A stretch of DNA of 64,000 nucleotides from CAVVYJ01 sp963752495. Lineage in GTDB: Bacteria; Pseudomonadota; Gammaproteobacteria; Burkholderiales; Methylophilaceae. The position numbers were made by a program, and so were the translations under genes. Location: positions 682,001-746,000 of the forward strand of contig CAVVYJ010000002.1 of NCBI GenBank assembly GCA_963752495.1, in the 5' to 3' direction. Under the pieces are notes generated by a model that saw only the letters and a program-made list of their open reading frames with translations, was not told the origin of the DNA and made no database searches. Every line of letters starts with the position of its first letter. Within the stretch, counting starts at the first letter, position 1. Positions 26,551 through 34,741 of this stretch are shown here, in pieces.

Positions 26551-26986
26551 ATGATGACTAACCCGAATGGAATCGTAACGCAAGGCCAGTTCTCGTTTCT
26601 GCCACCGCTCACCGATGCGCAAATCACCGCACAAATTAAATACGCCTTAGGTAAAGGCTGGGCGCTATCGGTAGAGTATACCGACGACCCACACCCACGT
26701 AACACTTATTGGGAGATGTTTGGCGCGCCGATGTTTGATTTGAAAGACCCAGCAGGCATTTTGATGGAAGTGAATAATTGCCGTAAAACGTTTCCCAAAT
26801 CACTATATTCGCGTGATGGCTTTTAGTTCGGTGCGCGGCGTAGAAAGTCCGACGATGTCGTATATCGTGAATCGTCCTAAAAATGAGCCAGGCTTTGGGC
26901 TAGTGCGTCAAGAAGCCGAAGGGCGTAATATACGTTATACGATTCATTCCTACGCGACTGATAAACCAGAAGGTGAGCGCTACTAA
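26551..26986 (+). CDS. cbbS: RubisCO small subunit (red type), one-base frameshift near 26794
   Basis: Small subunit of the L8S8 enzyme. The N-terminal half has QGQFSFLPPLTDAQITAQI and DDPHPRNTYWEMFGAPMFD. The frame breaks at CCC (26794-26796); with CC the sequence reads RKTFPNHYIRVMAFSSVRG, then PTMSYIVNRP and ends YATDKPEGERY at the TAA 26984-26986, giving about 144 residues. The C-terminal extension is the red-type beta-hairpin needed for assembly. Without the correction the protein stops at 26826. AGGAG lies eight bases before ATG 26551. Confidence 0.92.
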
Positions 26987-26989
26987 AGC

Positions 26990-27868
26990 ATGGCCGAAAA
27001 AATCGATATTCAAGCACTGCTAGAAGAATCTCATATCAATGAGGTGCTGGACAAGCTTGACCAAGATTTAGTCGGCTTGATGCCTGTGAAGCAACGCATA
27101 CGAGAGATAGCGGCCTATTTGCTGATTACCAAAGCGAGATTGCAATTGGGGATTGAAGCCACCAAACCGAGCTTGCACATGTGTTTTACGGGCAATCCTG
27201 GCACAGGAAAAACCACAGTCGCCTTGAAAATGGCGGATATTTTGCATCGCCTCGGTTATATTCGGCAAAACCATGTGGTGAGCGTGACGCGCGATGATCT
27301 AGTCGGCCAATATATTGGCCACACAGCACCAAAAACTAAAGAAGTGATTAAAAAAGCCATGGGCGGCGTGCTATTTATTGATGAGGCCTACTATCTCTAC
27401 AAACCAGAAAACGAGCGCGATTATGGACAAGAGTCGATAGAAATTTTATTGCAAACCATGGAAAACCATCGCGATGATTTGGTGGTGATTTTGGCGGGCT
27501 ATAAAGACCGAATGGATACTTTTTTTCAATCGAATCCAGGTATGTCGTCACGTATTGCACACCATGTTGATTTCCCAGACTATGACGAGAGTGAGCTATT
27601 ACAGATAGCCAATTTGATGGCGGCAAGCATGCACTATAATTTGGATAAAGATGCGGCCATCGCCATGAAAGATTATATTCAGAAACGTAAGCAGCAACCA
27701 CATTTTGCTAATGCGCGCTCGATTAGAAACGCTTTGGACCGCGCTAGGTTAAGGCAGGCGAATCGCATATTTAATGATGCTATTAAGCATAAAAAAGACA
27801 CGACGGCCACGGATTTATCATCGATTTCCGAGGTCGATATTCGCGCTTCGCGTGTATTTAAAGGTTAG
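26990..27868 (+). CDS. cbbX: red-type RubisCO activase CbbX
   Basis: AAA+ hexameric motor that remodels inhibited red-type RubisCO by pulling on the large-subunit C-terminus. Walker A is GNPGTGKTTVALKMA near residue 66, Walker B is GGVLFIDEAYYLY near residue 124, and SRIAHHVDFPDY follows as the sensor/arginine-finger region. It is 292 residues. It starts three bases after cbbS, and the pairing supports the form IC assignment. Confidence 0.95.
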   Translation: MAEKIDIQALLEESHINEVLDKLDQDLVGLMPVKQRIREIAAYLLITKARLQLGIEATKPSLHMCFTGNPGTGKTTVALKMADILHRLGYIRQNHVVSVTRDDLVGQYIGHTAPKTKEVIKKAMGGVLFIDEAYYLYKPENERDYGQESIEILLQTMENHRDDLVVILAGYKDRMDTFFQSNPGMSSRIAHHVDFPDYDESELLQIANLMAASMHYNLDKDAAIAMKDYIQKRKQQPHFANARSIRNALDRARLRQANRIFNDAIKHKKDTTATDLSSISEVDIRASRVFKG

Positions 27869-27871
27869 TTT

Positions 27872-28930
27872 ATGAATAAACAACTTACATTAAGTGATTT
27901 TTTAGGCGAGCAATTAGGCGACGCCTTAAATGGACCTGCGATTACTAGCTTATTGCTTGAGATTGCTGGAATTTGTACAAAAATTTCAACATTAACCTCA
28001 AAGGGTGCATTGGTCGATATTATGGCTAAACTAGAAAGCCAGAATATTCAAGGCGAGACACAAACAAAGCTCGATGTTATTACGAATGATTTATTCATCA
28101 ATGAGTTGAGTCGTTGTGATTTGGTAGCAGGACTAGCTTCAGAAGAGCTGGATGAAGTGACGAGCATTAGAGCGGCCAAATATTTGGTTATATTTGATCC
28201 GCTTGACGGCTCATCAAACGCGCCAATTAATGTGTCAGTAGGCACAATTTTCTCTGTACTTAATGCGCCAAAAGATCGTATTCCAGCAGAGCCCGATTAT
28301 CTTCAAGCAGGAAAACATCAGGTGGCTGCAGGTTATGCGCTTTACGGACCATCAACAATGCTGGTAGTGACGTTAGGCAAGGGTACACATGGATTTACGC
28401 TGGATCCAGATAAACAGACTTTTATTTTGACACATCCGAACATGCGCGTGGCCGACAGCGCAACGGAGTTTGCAATTAATGCGAGTAATGAACGCTTCTG
28501 GGAGCCTCCCGTGACTCGGTATATTGCAGAATGTAAAGAAGGTGCTACAGGCGCTAGAGAGCGAGATTTTAATATGCGTTGGGTAGCGAGCATGGTAGCG
28601 GATATCCACCGCATTTTAATGCGCGGCGGTGTGTACCTTTATCCAAAAGATAATAAAAAGCCTATTAAGGCTGGGCGTCTTCGTTTGATGTATGAAGTCA
28701 ACCCGATGAGTATGCTGGTAGAGCAGGCAGGGGGAAAAAGCTCGACGGGCAGAGAATGTATTTTGGATATTGTGCCTGAAAATATCCACCAGCGTGTGCC
28801 TGTGATTATTGGTACGTCGCAAGAAGTGGCCTTAGTTGAGCGTTATACAAAAGCTTATGATCTGGGAGAAGGGCAGGAGGATATTCTGCCTTTTTTTGGC
28901 GAGCGATCTCTTTTTCATAAGAAACAGTAA
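27872..28930 (+). CDS. fbp: class I fructose-1,6-bisphosphatase
   Basis: Hydrolyses fructose-1,6-bisphosphate (and often sedoheptulose-1,7-bisphosphate) in the Calvin cycle and gluconeogenesis. The metal and substrate motifs ASEELDEV near residue 89 and FDPLDGSSNAPINVSVGTIF near residue 108 are present, with GGVYLYPKDNKKP and MLVEQAGGKSSTG towards the C-terminus. It is 352 residues, slightly longer than the common ~335. It starts three bases after cbbX. Confidence 0.95.
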   Translation: MNKQLTLSDFLGEQLGDALNGPAITSLLLEIAGICTKISTLTSKGALVDIMAKLESQNIQGETQTKLDVITNDLFINELSRCDLVAGLASEELDEVTSIRAAKYLVIFDPLDGSSNAPINVSVGTIFSVLNAPKDRIPAEPDYLQAGKHQVAAGYALYGPSTMLVVTLGKGTHGFTLDPDKQTFILTHPNMRVADSATEFAINASNERFWEPPVTRYIAECKEGATGARERDFNMRWVASMVADIHRILMRGGVYLYPKDNKKPIKAGRLRLMYEVNPMSMLVEQAGGKSSTGRECILDIVPENIHQRVPVIIGTSQEVALVERYTKAYDLGEGQEDILPFFGERSLFHKKQ

Positions 28931-29005
28931 CACTCTCAGCAGTAACAGCACGTTTTAAGTAACACAAAGCTTAATTAAAAATAAAAAATACTTTAGGGAG
29001 TATGC

Positions 29006-29878
29006 ATGTCAAAAAAGTATCCTGTCATCGCGATTACTGGCTCTTCTGGCGCCGGTACCACGTCAGTTATGAATAGTTTTCAGCATATTTTTAGGCGTGA
29101 AAATGTTAAAGCGCAATTTATCGAAGGTGACTCAATGCACCGTTACGCGCGAAAAGAGATGGACGAATTGCTGGCAAAGTACAAAAAAATCCCAGGAAGT
29201 CATTTTAGCCACTTTGGCCCGGAAGCTAATTTAATGCCAGAACTTGCAGACACCTTTAGGGAGTTCGGTAAAACGGGAAGATGCAAGGTGCGAAAATATA
29301 TTCATACAGATGATGAAGGTGCGCCATACGGTCAAAAAGGTGGAACTATCACGCCTTGGCGTGATTCTGACCCGGATGCTGATGTGCTGTTTTACGAAGG
29401 TTTGCACGGCGGTTATGTGGGGCCAGAAGCAAATGTGGCAGAACATGTGGATTTGCTGGTGGGCGTTGTACCTATCATTAATCTGGAATGGATACAAAAA
29501 ATGCATCGCGATAAACGTGTGCGGGGATATAGCTCGGAAGCGATTATTGATACGATTATTCGCCGCATGCCTGATTACATCGAACATATTTGCCCCCAAT
29601 TCTCCCGCACGCATGTTAATTTTCAGCGAGTGCCGACAGTAGACACATCAAATCCGTTTGTCGCTCGTGATATCCCTACGCCTGATGAGAGTATGGTCGT
29701 AATTCGTTTCTCTGACTCTCGTGGCATCGATATGTCATACTTACTCAGCATGTTGCATGGCGCTATGTTGACGCGGCCAAATACGCTTGTGGTCCCCGGT
29801 GGCAAAATGGGCCTAGCCATGCAACTAATCTTTACGCCGATGATACTAAGATTAATGAGCATCAAAAATGGCCAATAA
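29006..29878 (+). CDS. prkB: phosphoribulokinase
   Basis: Phosphorylates ribulose-5-phosphate to RuBP, the other reaction unique to the Calvin cycle. It is 290 residues, bacterial (class I) type. The P-loop is ITGSSGAGTTSV at residue 10; EGDSMHRYAR and FYEGLHGGYV follow. AGGGAG precedes the ATG at 29006. The 75-bp gap after fbp has no clear terminator. Also called cbbP. Confidence 0.95.
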   Translation: MSKKYPVIAITGSSGAGTTSVMNSFQHIFRRENVKAQFIEGDSMHRYARKEMDELLAKYKKIPGSHFSHFGPEANLMPELADTFREFGKTGRCKVRKYIHTDDEGAPYGQKGGTITPWRDSDPDADVLFYEGLHGGYVGPEANVAEHVDLLVGVVPIINLEWIQKMHRDKRVRGYSSEAIIDTIIRRMPDYIEHICPQFSRTHVNFQRVPTVDTSNPFVARDIPTPDESMVVIRFSDSRGIDMSYLLSMLHGAMLTRPNTLVVPGGKMGLAMQLIFTPMILRLMSIKNGQ

Positions 29879-29887
29879 GGAAAAATA

Positions 29888-30952
29888 ATGGCACTAATAT
29901 CACTAAGGCAATTGCTTGATCATGCTGCTGAGCATAGTTATGGCTTGCCGGCATTTAATATTAACAATATGGAGCAGATTCACTCTATATTAAAGGCGGC
30001 AGATGAGGTCGATAGCCCAGTGATATTACAAGCCTCCGCAGGTGCGCGTGGTTATGCGGGCGAGCCGTTTTTGCGCAAAATGGTCGAAGCAGCGATAGAG
30101 CAGTATCCACATATTCCTATTTGTATGCACCAGGATCATGGTGCATCGCCAGCTGTGTGCCAATCTGCCATTCGCAGTGGCTTTTCCAGTGTGATGATGG
30201 ATGGCTCTCTGCAAGCCGATGCGAAAACACCTGCAAGTTATGAATACAATGTTGACGTTACGCGCCGTGTGACTGAGTTTGCCCATGCGGTTGGCGTTTC
30301 AGTAGAAGGCGAGCTTGGCGTATTGGGTTCGCTAGAAACCGGCATGGCAGGCGAGGAAGATGGTAGCGGCGCAGCGGGTGTCTTAGAGGAGTCACAACTA
30401 CTCACCGACCCTGACGAAGCAGCAGAGTTTGTGAAAGCCACGCAAGTAGATGCGCTTGCCATCGCGATTGGCACTAGTCATGGCGCTTATAAATTCAGTC
30501 GCCCGCCTACTGGCGATACTTTGTCGATTGCTCGCATAAAAGCCATTCATGCACGCATTCCTAACACGCATTTGGTGATGCATGGCTCATCTAGCGTATC
30601 ACAAGAGTCGCTGGAAACTATTCGCCAGTACGGCGGAAAAATCAAGGAAACTTATGGTGTGCCTGTGTCGCAAATAGTAGAGGGCATCAAGCACGGCGTG
30701 CGCAAAGTCAATATCGACACAGACATTCGCCTCGCTATGACTGCTGCTATTCGTGAAAGTATGGCACTGCATCCGGAAGAGTTTGATCCGCGCGTGTATT
30801 TTAAAGCGGCTATTGCTGCGGCCCAGCAATTATGTAAAGAGCGTTTTGAAGCATTCGGCAGCGCGGGGCGTGCAAACCAAATAAAAGTTATTCCAATGGA
30901 AATCATGGCTGAGCGCTATACCAGACGTGAGCTCAACCCGATTGTAAAGTAG
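29888..30952 (+). CDS. fba: class II fructose-bisphosphate aldolase, Calvin cycle subtype
   Basis: Zinc-dependent aldolase joining DHAP with glyceraldehyde-3-phosphate (or erythrose-4-phosphate). It is 354 residues with the metal-binding CMHQDHGA near residue 81, GVSVEGELGVLG near residue 137, GTSHGAYKFSRPP, and HGSSSV. It is the CbbA subtype common in proteobacterial cbb operons. It starts nine bases after the phosphoribulokinase stop. Confidence 0.94.
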   Translation: MALISLRQLLDHAAEHSYGLPAFNINNMEQIHSILKAADEVDSPVILQASAGARGYAGEPFLRKMVEAAIEQYPHIPICMHQDHGASPAVCQSAIRSGFSSVMMDGSLQADAKTPASYEYNVDVTRRVTEFAHAVGVSVEGELGVLGSLETGMAGEEDGSGAAGVLEESQLLTDPDEAAEFVKATQVDALAIAIGTSHGAYKFSRPPTGDTLSIARIKAIHARIPNTHLVMHGSSSVSQESLETIRQYGGKIKETYGVPVSQIVEGIKHGVRKVNIDTDIRLAMTAAIRESMALHPEEFDPRVYFKAAIAAAQQLCKERFEAFGSAGRANQIKVIPMEIMAERYTRRELNPIVK

Positions 30953-30982
30953 AACTCGATTTGCAAAGTAAGGGTAGGCATC

Positions 30983-31732
30983 ATGCGGCGTAAGCTGGTT
31001 GTTGGTAATTGGAAAATGAATGGCAGCATTGCCAAAAACAAAGCCTTATTAGAAGAAATCATTAACGGTGTGCGGGATTTGCACCACGGGGATTTTGTGG
31101 TGTGTGTGCCCTACCCTTACATCGCGCAAGTGCAGGTTTTAGCACAAGGTACCAATGTTGGTTGGGGCGCGCAAAACCTTAGCGCACAAGAAAATGGCGC
31201 ACTCACTGGGGCGGTTTCTGCCGACATGTTAAAAGATTTTTTATGTGGCTATGTGTTAATTGGCCACTCAGAGCGAAGATTACTTTCGCACGAAACAGAT
31301 GATACTGCAGCAGCTAGATTTAATGCGGCGATAAAAGCAGGCATAACACCTATTTTTTGCATGGGCGAAACTAAAGAAGAGCGCGATGCAGATTGGACAG
31401 AATATGTGGTTGGACGTCAGCTCGATTCAATTTTAAGGCGCTTTGGTGCTGATGCCATATCTAAGGCAGTATTGGCATATGAGCCGCTCTGGGCCGTGGG
31501 CACAGATGTGCCAGCCACGCCAGAACAAGCACAAGAGGTGCATAAGTTTATACGTAAACGCATTGCTAGATGCGACTACAGCGTCGCAAGAAATGTACGC
31601 ATTCTTTATGGAGGTAGCTTGCACCCGAGCAATGCCGCAGCCTTATTTGGAATGCCTGATATTGATGGGGGCTTGGTGGGACGATGCTCGCTGGATGCAA
31701 AAGCTTTCATCGAAATTTGCAAGGCAGCTTAA
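30983..31732 (+). CDS. tpiA: triosephosphate isomerase
   Basis: Interconverts DHAP and glyceraldehyde-3-phosphate. It is 249 residues with GNWKMNGS at residue 8 (catalytic Lys), LIGHSERR near residue 92 (His) and AYEPLWAVGT near residue 165 (Glu), then the phosphate loop LYGGSL. Its inclusion in the cbb series makes the triose end of the cycle locally encoded, though pgk, gap and transketolase genes are not in the window. Confidence 0.96.
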   Translation: MRRKLVVGNWKMNGSIAKNKALLEEIINGVRDLHHGDFVVCVPYPYIAQVQVLAQGTNVGWGAQNLSAQENGALTGAVSADMLKDFLCGYVLIGHSERRLLSHETDDTAAARFNAAIKAGITPIFCMGETKEERDADWTEYVVGRQLDSILRRFGADAISKAVLAYEPLWAVGTDVPATPEQAQEVHKFIRKRIARCDYSVARNVRILYGGSLHPSNAAALFGMPDIDGGLVGRCSLDAKAFIEICKAA

Positions 31733-31763
31733 GCTTCAAAGTTTAAACAACTAAAGGTTAAAC

Positions 31764-32891
31764 ATGAAAGTTGGCATTCCTACCGAAATCCGTGAGTACG
31801 AATACCGCGTTGCTGTTACACCAGAGACCGTAAAAAAAATGGTGAAAATGGGTTGCGAGGTACTTGTCCAAAAAGGCGCAGGCGAAGGCGCAAACTTTCA
31901 GGATGCAGCTTTTATTGAAGCTGGTGCAAGTCTAGGCACAGCAAAAGAGGTATTTGCATGTTCGCTGATACTGAAGGTGCGCGCACCGGAACCTAAAGAA
32001 ATACAAGTCATGAAAGCGGGTACTGTGCTTATCGGCATGCTAGAGCCATTCAATCAAGCTAATTTACAGGCTATGGCAAAGCAAGGACTTACAGCCTTTG
32101 CGCTTGAAGCATTACCACGCAACAGCAGGGCACAAAGTATGGATGTGCTGTCATCACAGGCTAATATTTCCGGCTACAAGTCGGTACTGCTCGCCAGTCA
32201 TTTTTATCAGCACTTTATGCCAATGCTAATGACTGCGGCGGGCACCGTAAAGGCCGCGCGGGTATTGGTTCTTGGCGCAGGTGTTGCGGGCTTGCAAGCA
32301 ATTGCTACCGCTAAAAGATTGGGCGCGGTTGTTGAGGCTTCCGATGTGAGACCAGCTGTTAAGGAGCAGATTGAGTCTTTGGGGGCTAAATTCCTAGAGG
32401 TGCCATATGAGACCGAAGAAGAAGCAAAAATAGCAGCTGGCGAGGGCGGTTACGCGAAACCTATGCCAGACTCATGGATGAAGCGCCAAGCCGAGCTGGT
32501 TGCCACGCGCGCAATAGAATCAAACATCATTATTACTTCCGCCCTTATTCCTGGCCGTGTACCGCCGATTTTATTGCATGCAGAAACAGTTGCAAAAATG
32601 AAGATGGGCTCAGTTGTTGTAGATTTAGCAGCTGGGCTAGGCGAAAACGGTTCAGGTAATTGCCCGCTGACAGAAGCAAATAAAGTCGTGGTAAAACATG
32701 GTGTTACGCTAGTAGGCTATACCAACCTTCCTAGTATGGTGAGTGCAGATGCCTCATCGCTTTACGCAAGAAATGTATTTGAATTTATGAAGCTGATTAT
32801 AACGCCCGAAGGCAAATTTAATTTGCCAAGCCAAGATGAGCTGGTTGCCGCATGCTTGTTATGTGCACAAGGTCAAGTTAACAAAAGATAG
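31764..32891 (+). CDS. pntAA: NAD(P) transhydrogenase alpha subunit part 1 (NAD(H)-binding domain I)
   Basis: A 375-residue soluble dI subunit of the proton-translocating transhydrogenase, start MKVGIPTEIREYEYRVAVTP. The NAD-binding loop is VLVLGAGVAGLQAIATAKR near residue 168, with the RQAELVATRAIESN segment near residue 243. The alpha subunit is split into two genes as in Rhodospirillum rubrum. The enzyme uses the proton motive force to drive NADH + NADP to NAD + NADPH. Confidence 0.94.
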   Translation: MKVGIPTEIREYEYRVAVTPETVKKMVKMGCEVLVQKGAGEGANFQDAAFIEAGASLGTAKEVFACSLILKVRAPEPKEIQVMKAGTVLIGMLEPFNQANLQAMAKQGLTAFALEALPRNSRAQSMDVLSSQANISGYKSVLLASHFYQHFMPMLMTAAGTVKAARVLVLGAGVAGLQAIATAKRLGAVVEASDVRPAVKEQIESLGAKFLEVPYETEEEAKIAAGEGGYAKPMPDSWMKRQAELVATRAIESNIIITSALIPGRVPPILLHAETVAKMKMGSVVVDLAAGLGENGSGNCPLTEANKVVVKHGVTLVGYTNLPSMVSADASSLYARNVFEFMKLIITPEGKFNLPSQDELVAACLLCAQGQVNKR

Positions 32892-32919
32892 CCTACAAAA
32901 AAATCCTAAGGAAAGCGCC

Positions 32920-33249
32920 ATGAATGATTTATTAACGATGCAGAATGTGACAATTTTTGTGTTGGCGATTTTTGTTGGCTACCACGTGGTCTGGAATGTA
33001 ACGTCCGCCTTGCATACGCCGCTGATGTCGGTGACTAACGCAATTTCGGGTATTGTGGTTGTAGGTGCAATACTGCAAACCGTGAGTATAGATGGCAGCA
33101 CATTGAATCTCACCAGCGTTTTAGGGGCAATTGCGATTTTTCTCACGTCCATTAACATTTTTGGCGGATTTATGGTGACACGGCGCATGCTGGAAATGTT
33201 TAAGAAAAAAGAAAAGAAACAAGAAAAAGAACTGAAAGAAGTTAAGTGA
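32920..33249 (+). CDS. pntAB: NAD(P) transhydrogenase alpha subunit part 2 (membrane)
   Basis: A 109-residue protein with about three transmembrane helices (MQNVTIFVLAIFVGYHVVWN; SVTNAISGIVVVGAILQTV; LGAIAIFLTSINIFGGFMVT) and a lysine-rich cytoplasmic tail. It forms domain II with PntB. The start at ATG 32920 has AAGGAAAG upstream; upstream in-frame codons overlap pntAA and are not used. The stop overlaps the pntB ATG (TGATG). Confidence 0.93.
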   Translation: MNDLLTMQNVTIFVLAIFVGYHVVWNVTSALHTPLMSVTNAISGIVVVGAILQTVSIDGSTLNLTSVLGAIAIFLTSINIFGGFMVTRRMLEMFKKKEKKQEKELKEVK

Positions 33250-34613
33250 TGAACGCAAATTTCATAACAGCTGCTTACCTGCTCGCTGCGGTGCTATTTA
33301 TTTTCTCACTTAAAGGGCTATCTTCTCCAAGCGGCGCGCTGCGTGGCAATGCCTGCGGTATGGCGGGCATGCTGCTTGCGGTGCTTACTACGTTTTTTGT
33401 TGGGCAGAATCTTGTTTTACCCCTCATTTCTGTTGCGATAGCATTGGGTGCAATTGTTGGCATTGCTGCAGCAAAACGTGTGCAGATGACTCATATGCCA
33501 GAACTCGTAGCACTTATGCATTCGTTCGTTGGATTGTCGGCTGTGCTAATTGCTATTGCTGCAGTGTTTAACACCGCAGAGTCGCATACAAGTGTGCAGC
33601 GCATTGAATTGTTTATCGGCGCATTTATTGGGGCCATCACATTTACTGCGTCGGTCGTCGCATTTGGCAAGCTTTCAGGAAAGTTTGGCGCAAAAGCTGT
33701 GACGTTTAAAGGTCAGCATCTACTCAATCTCATACTTGCATTGTTGATGCTTGGCTTTGGTATTTTGTTTTATCTTAACCAAAGCCACACCGCATTTTTA
33801 GCGGTGTGCGCAGTCGCCCTGATTTTAGGCGTGCTGCTGATTATACCTATTGGTGGTGCAGATATGCCCGTCGTCGTTTCTATGCTTAATAGTTACTCGG
33901 GTTGGGCAGCTGCAGGTATTGGTTTTACCCTTAATAATTCCGTTCTGATTATTGCAGGAGCATGTGTTGGATCATCAGGCGCGATATTGTCATACATCAT
34001 GTGCAAAGCCATGAACCGCTCGATTCTCGCAGTTTTGCTTGGTGGGTTCGGTTCAGAAACAGCAACCGCAACAACGGGTGGCGAACAAAAAACCGCTAAA
34101 TCTGGCTCAGTGGATGATGTGGCATTTTTAATGTCGAACGCAGACTCGGTGATTATTGTGCCGGGCTACGGCTTGGCTGTAGCACGTGCACAGCATGCCT
34201 TGCAGGAACTTACGACTAAGCTTATTCATAAGGGCATCCATGTGAAATACGCCATTCACCCCGTTGCAGGGCGTATGCCTGGACATATGAATGTTCTACT
34301 GGCTGAGGCGGATGTGCCTTATGAGCAAGTGGTTGAGATGGAAGACATCAATAGTGAGTTTGGTCAAACTGACGTGGTGTTTGTGATTGGCGCTAACGAC
34401 GTGGTAAACCCTGCGGTTAAAAACCCGGAAAGTCCGATTTTTGGCATGCCGATTTTGGAGGCTTACAAGGCAAAAACCATTATTGTAAATAAACGCTCCA
34501 TGGCGACTGGTTATGCCGGCGTGGATAACGAATTGTTTTATCTGGATAAAACCATGATGGTGTTTGGAGATGCTAAAAAAGTGGTTGAGGATATTGCGAA
34601 GGCGCTGGACTGA
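33249..34613 (+). CDS. pntB: NAD(P) transhydrogenase beta subunit
   Basis: A 454-residue protein with nine or so transmembrane helices in the N-terminal half, including MPVVVSMLNSYSGWAAAGIG, then the NADP(H)-binding domain III with IVPGYGLAVARAQHAL near residue 301 and HPVAGRMPGHMNVLLAEA near residue 337. It probably ends the long cbb-pnt transcript. A nine-base-pair stem, GATTTAGGT with ACCTAAGTC (34632 onward), follows without a T-tract. Confidence 0.95.
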   Translation: MNANFITAAYLLAAVLFIFSLKGLSSPSGALRGNACGMAGMLLAVLTTFFVGQNLVLPLISVAIALGAIVGIAAAKRVQMTHMPELVALMHSFVGLSAVLIAIAAVFNTAESHTSVQRIELFIGAFIGAITFTASVVAFGKLSGKFGAKAVTFKGQHLLNLILALLMLGFGILFYLNQSHTAFLAVCAVALILGVLLIIPIGGADMPVVVSMLNSYSGWAAAGIGFTLNNSVLIIAGACVGSSGAILSYIMCKAMNRSILAVLLGGFGSETATATTGGEQKTAKSGSVDDVAFLMSNADSVIIVPGYGLAVARAQHALQELTTKLIHKGIHVKYAIHPVAGRMPGHMNVLLAEADVPYEQVVEMEDINSEFGQTDVVFVIGANDVVNPAVKNPESPIFGMPILEAYKAKTIIVNKRSMATGYAGVDNELFYLDKTMMVFGDAKKVVEDIAKALD

Positions 34614-34699
34614 TTGTTTTCGATATAGATGATTTAGGTTAATAAAGGATTCACCTAAGTCAATTAGGTAACCACCATGTTAAAGTGGGTGATTATGAA

Positions 34700-34733
34700 T
34701 TGTCACAAATTTGACACAATGGGTTGTTATATT
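34700..34733 (+). promoter_or_regulatory. Pho-box-like element and -10 for ppk1
   Basis: Two imperfect seven-base repeats, TTGTCAC (34700-34706) and TTGACAC (34711-34717), are separated by AAAT, the 7-4-7 layout of a PhoB box (CTGTCAT-N4-CTGTCAT). Ten bases further comes TATATT (34728-34733), the spacing known for PhoB-activated promoters. The ppk1 ATG follows eight bases after the -10, implying a nearly leaderless transcript. Repeat matches are only about 5/7 and 4/7. Confidence 0.45.
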
Positions 34734-34741
34734 CCATTGCT

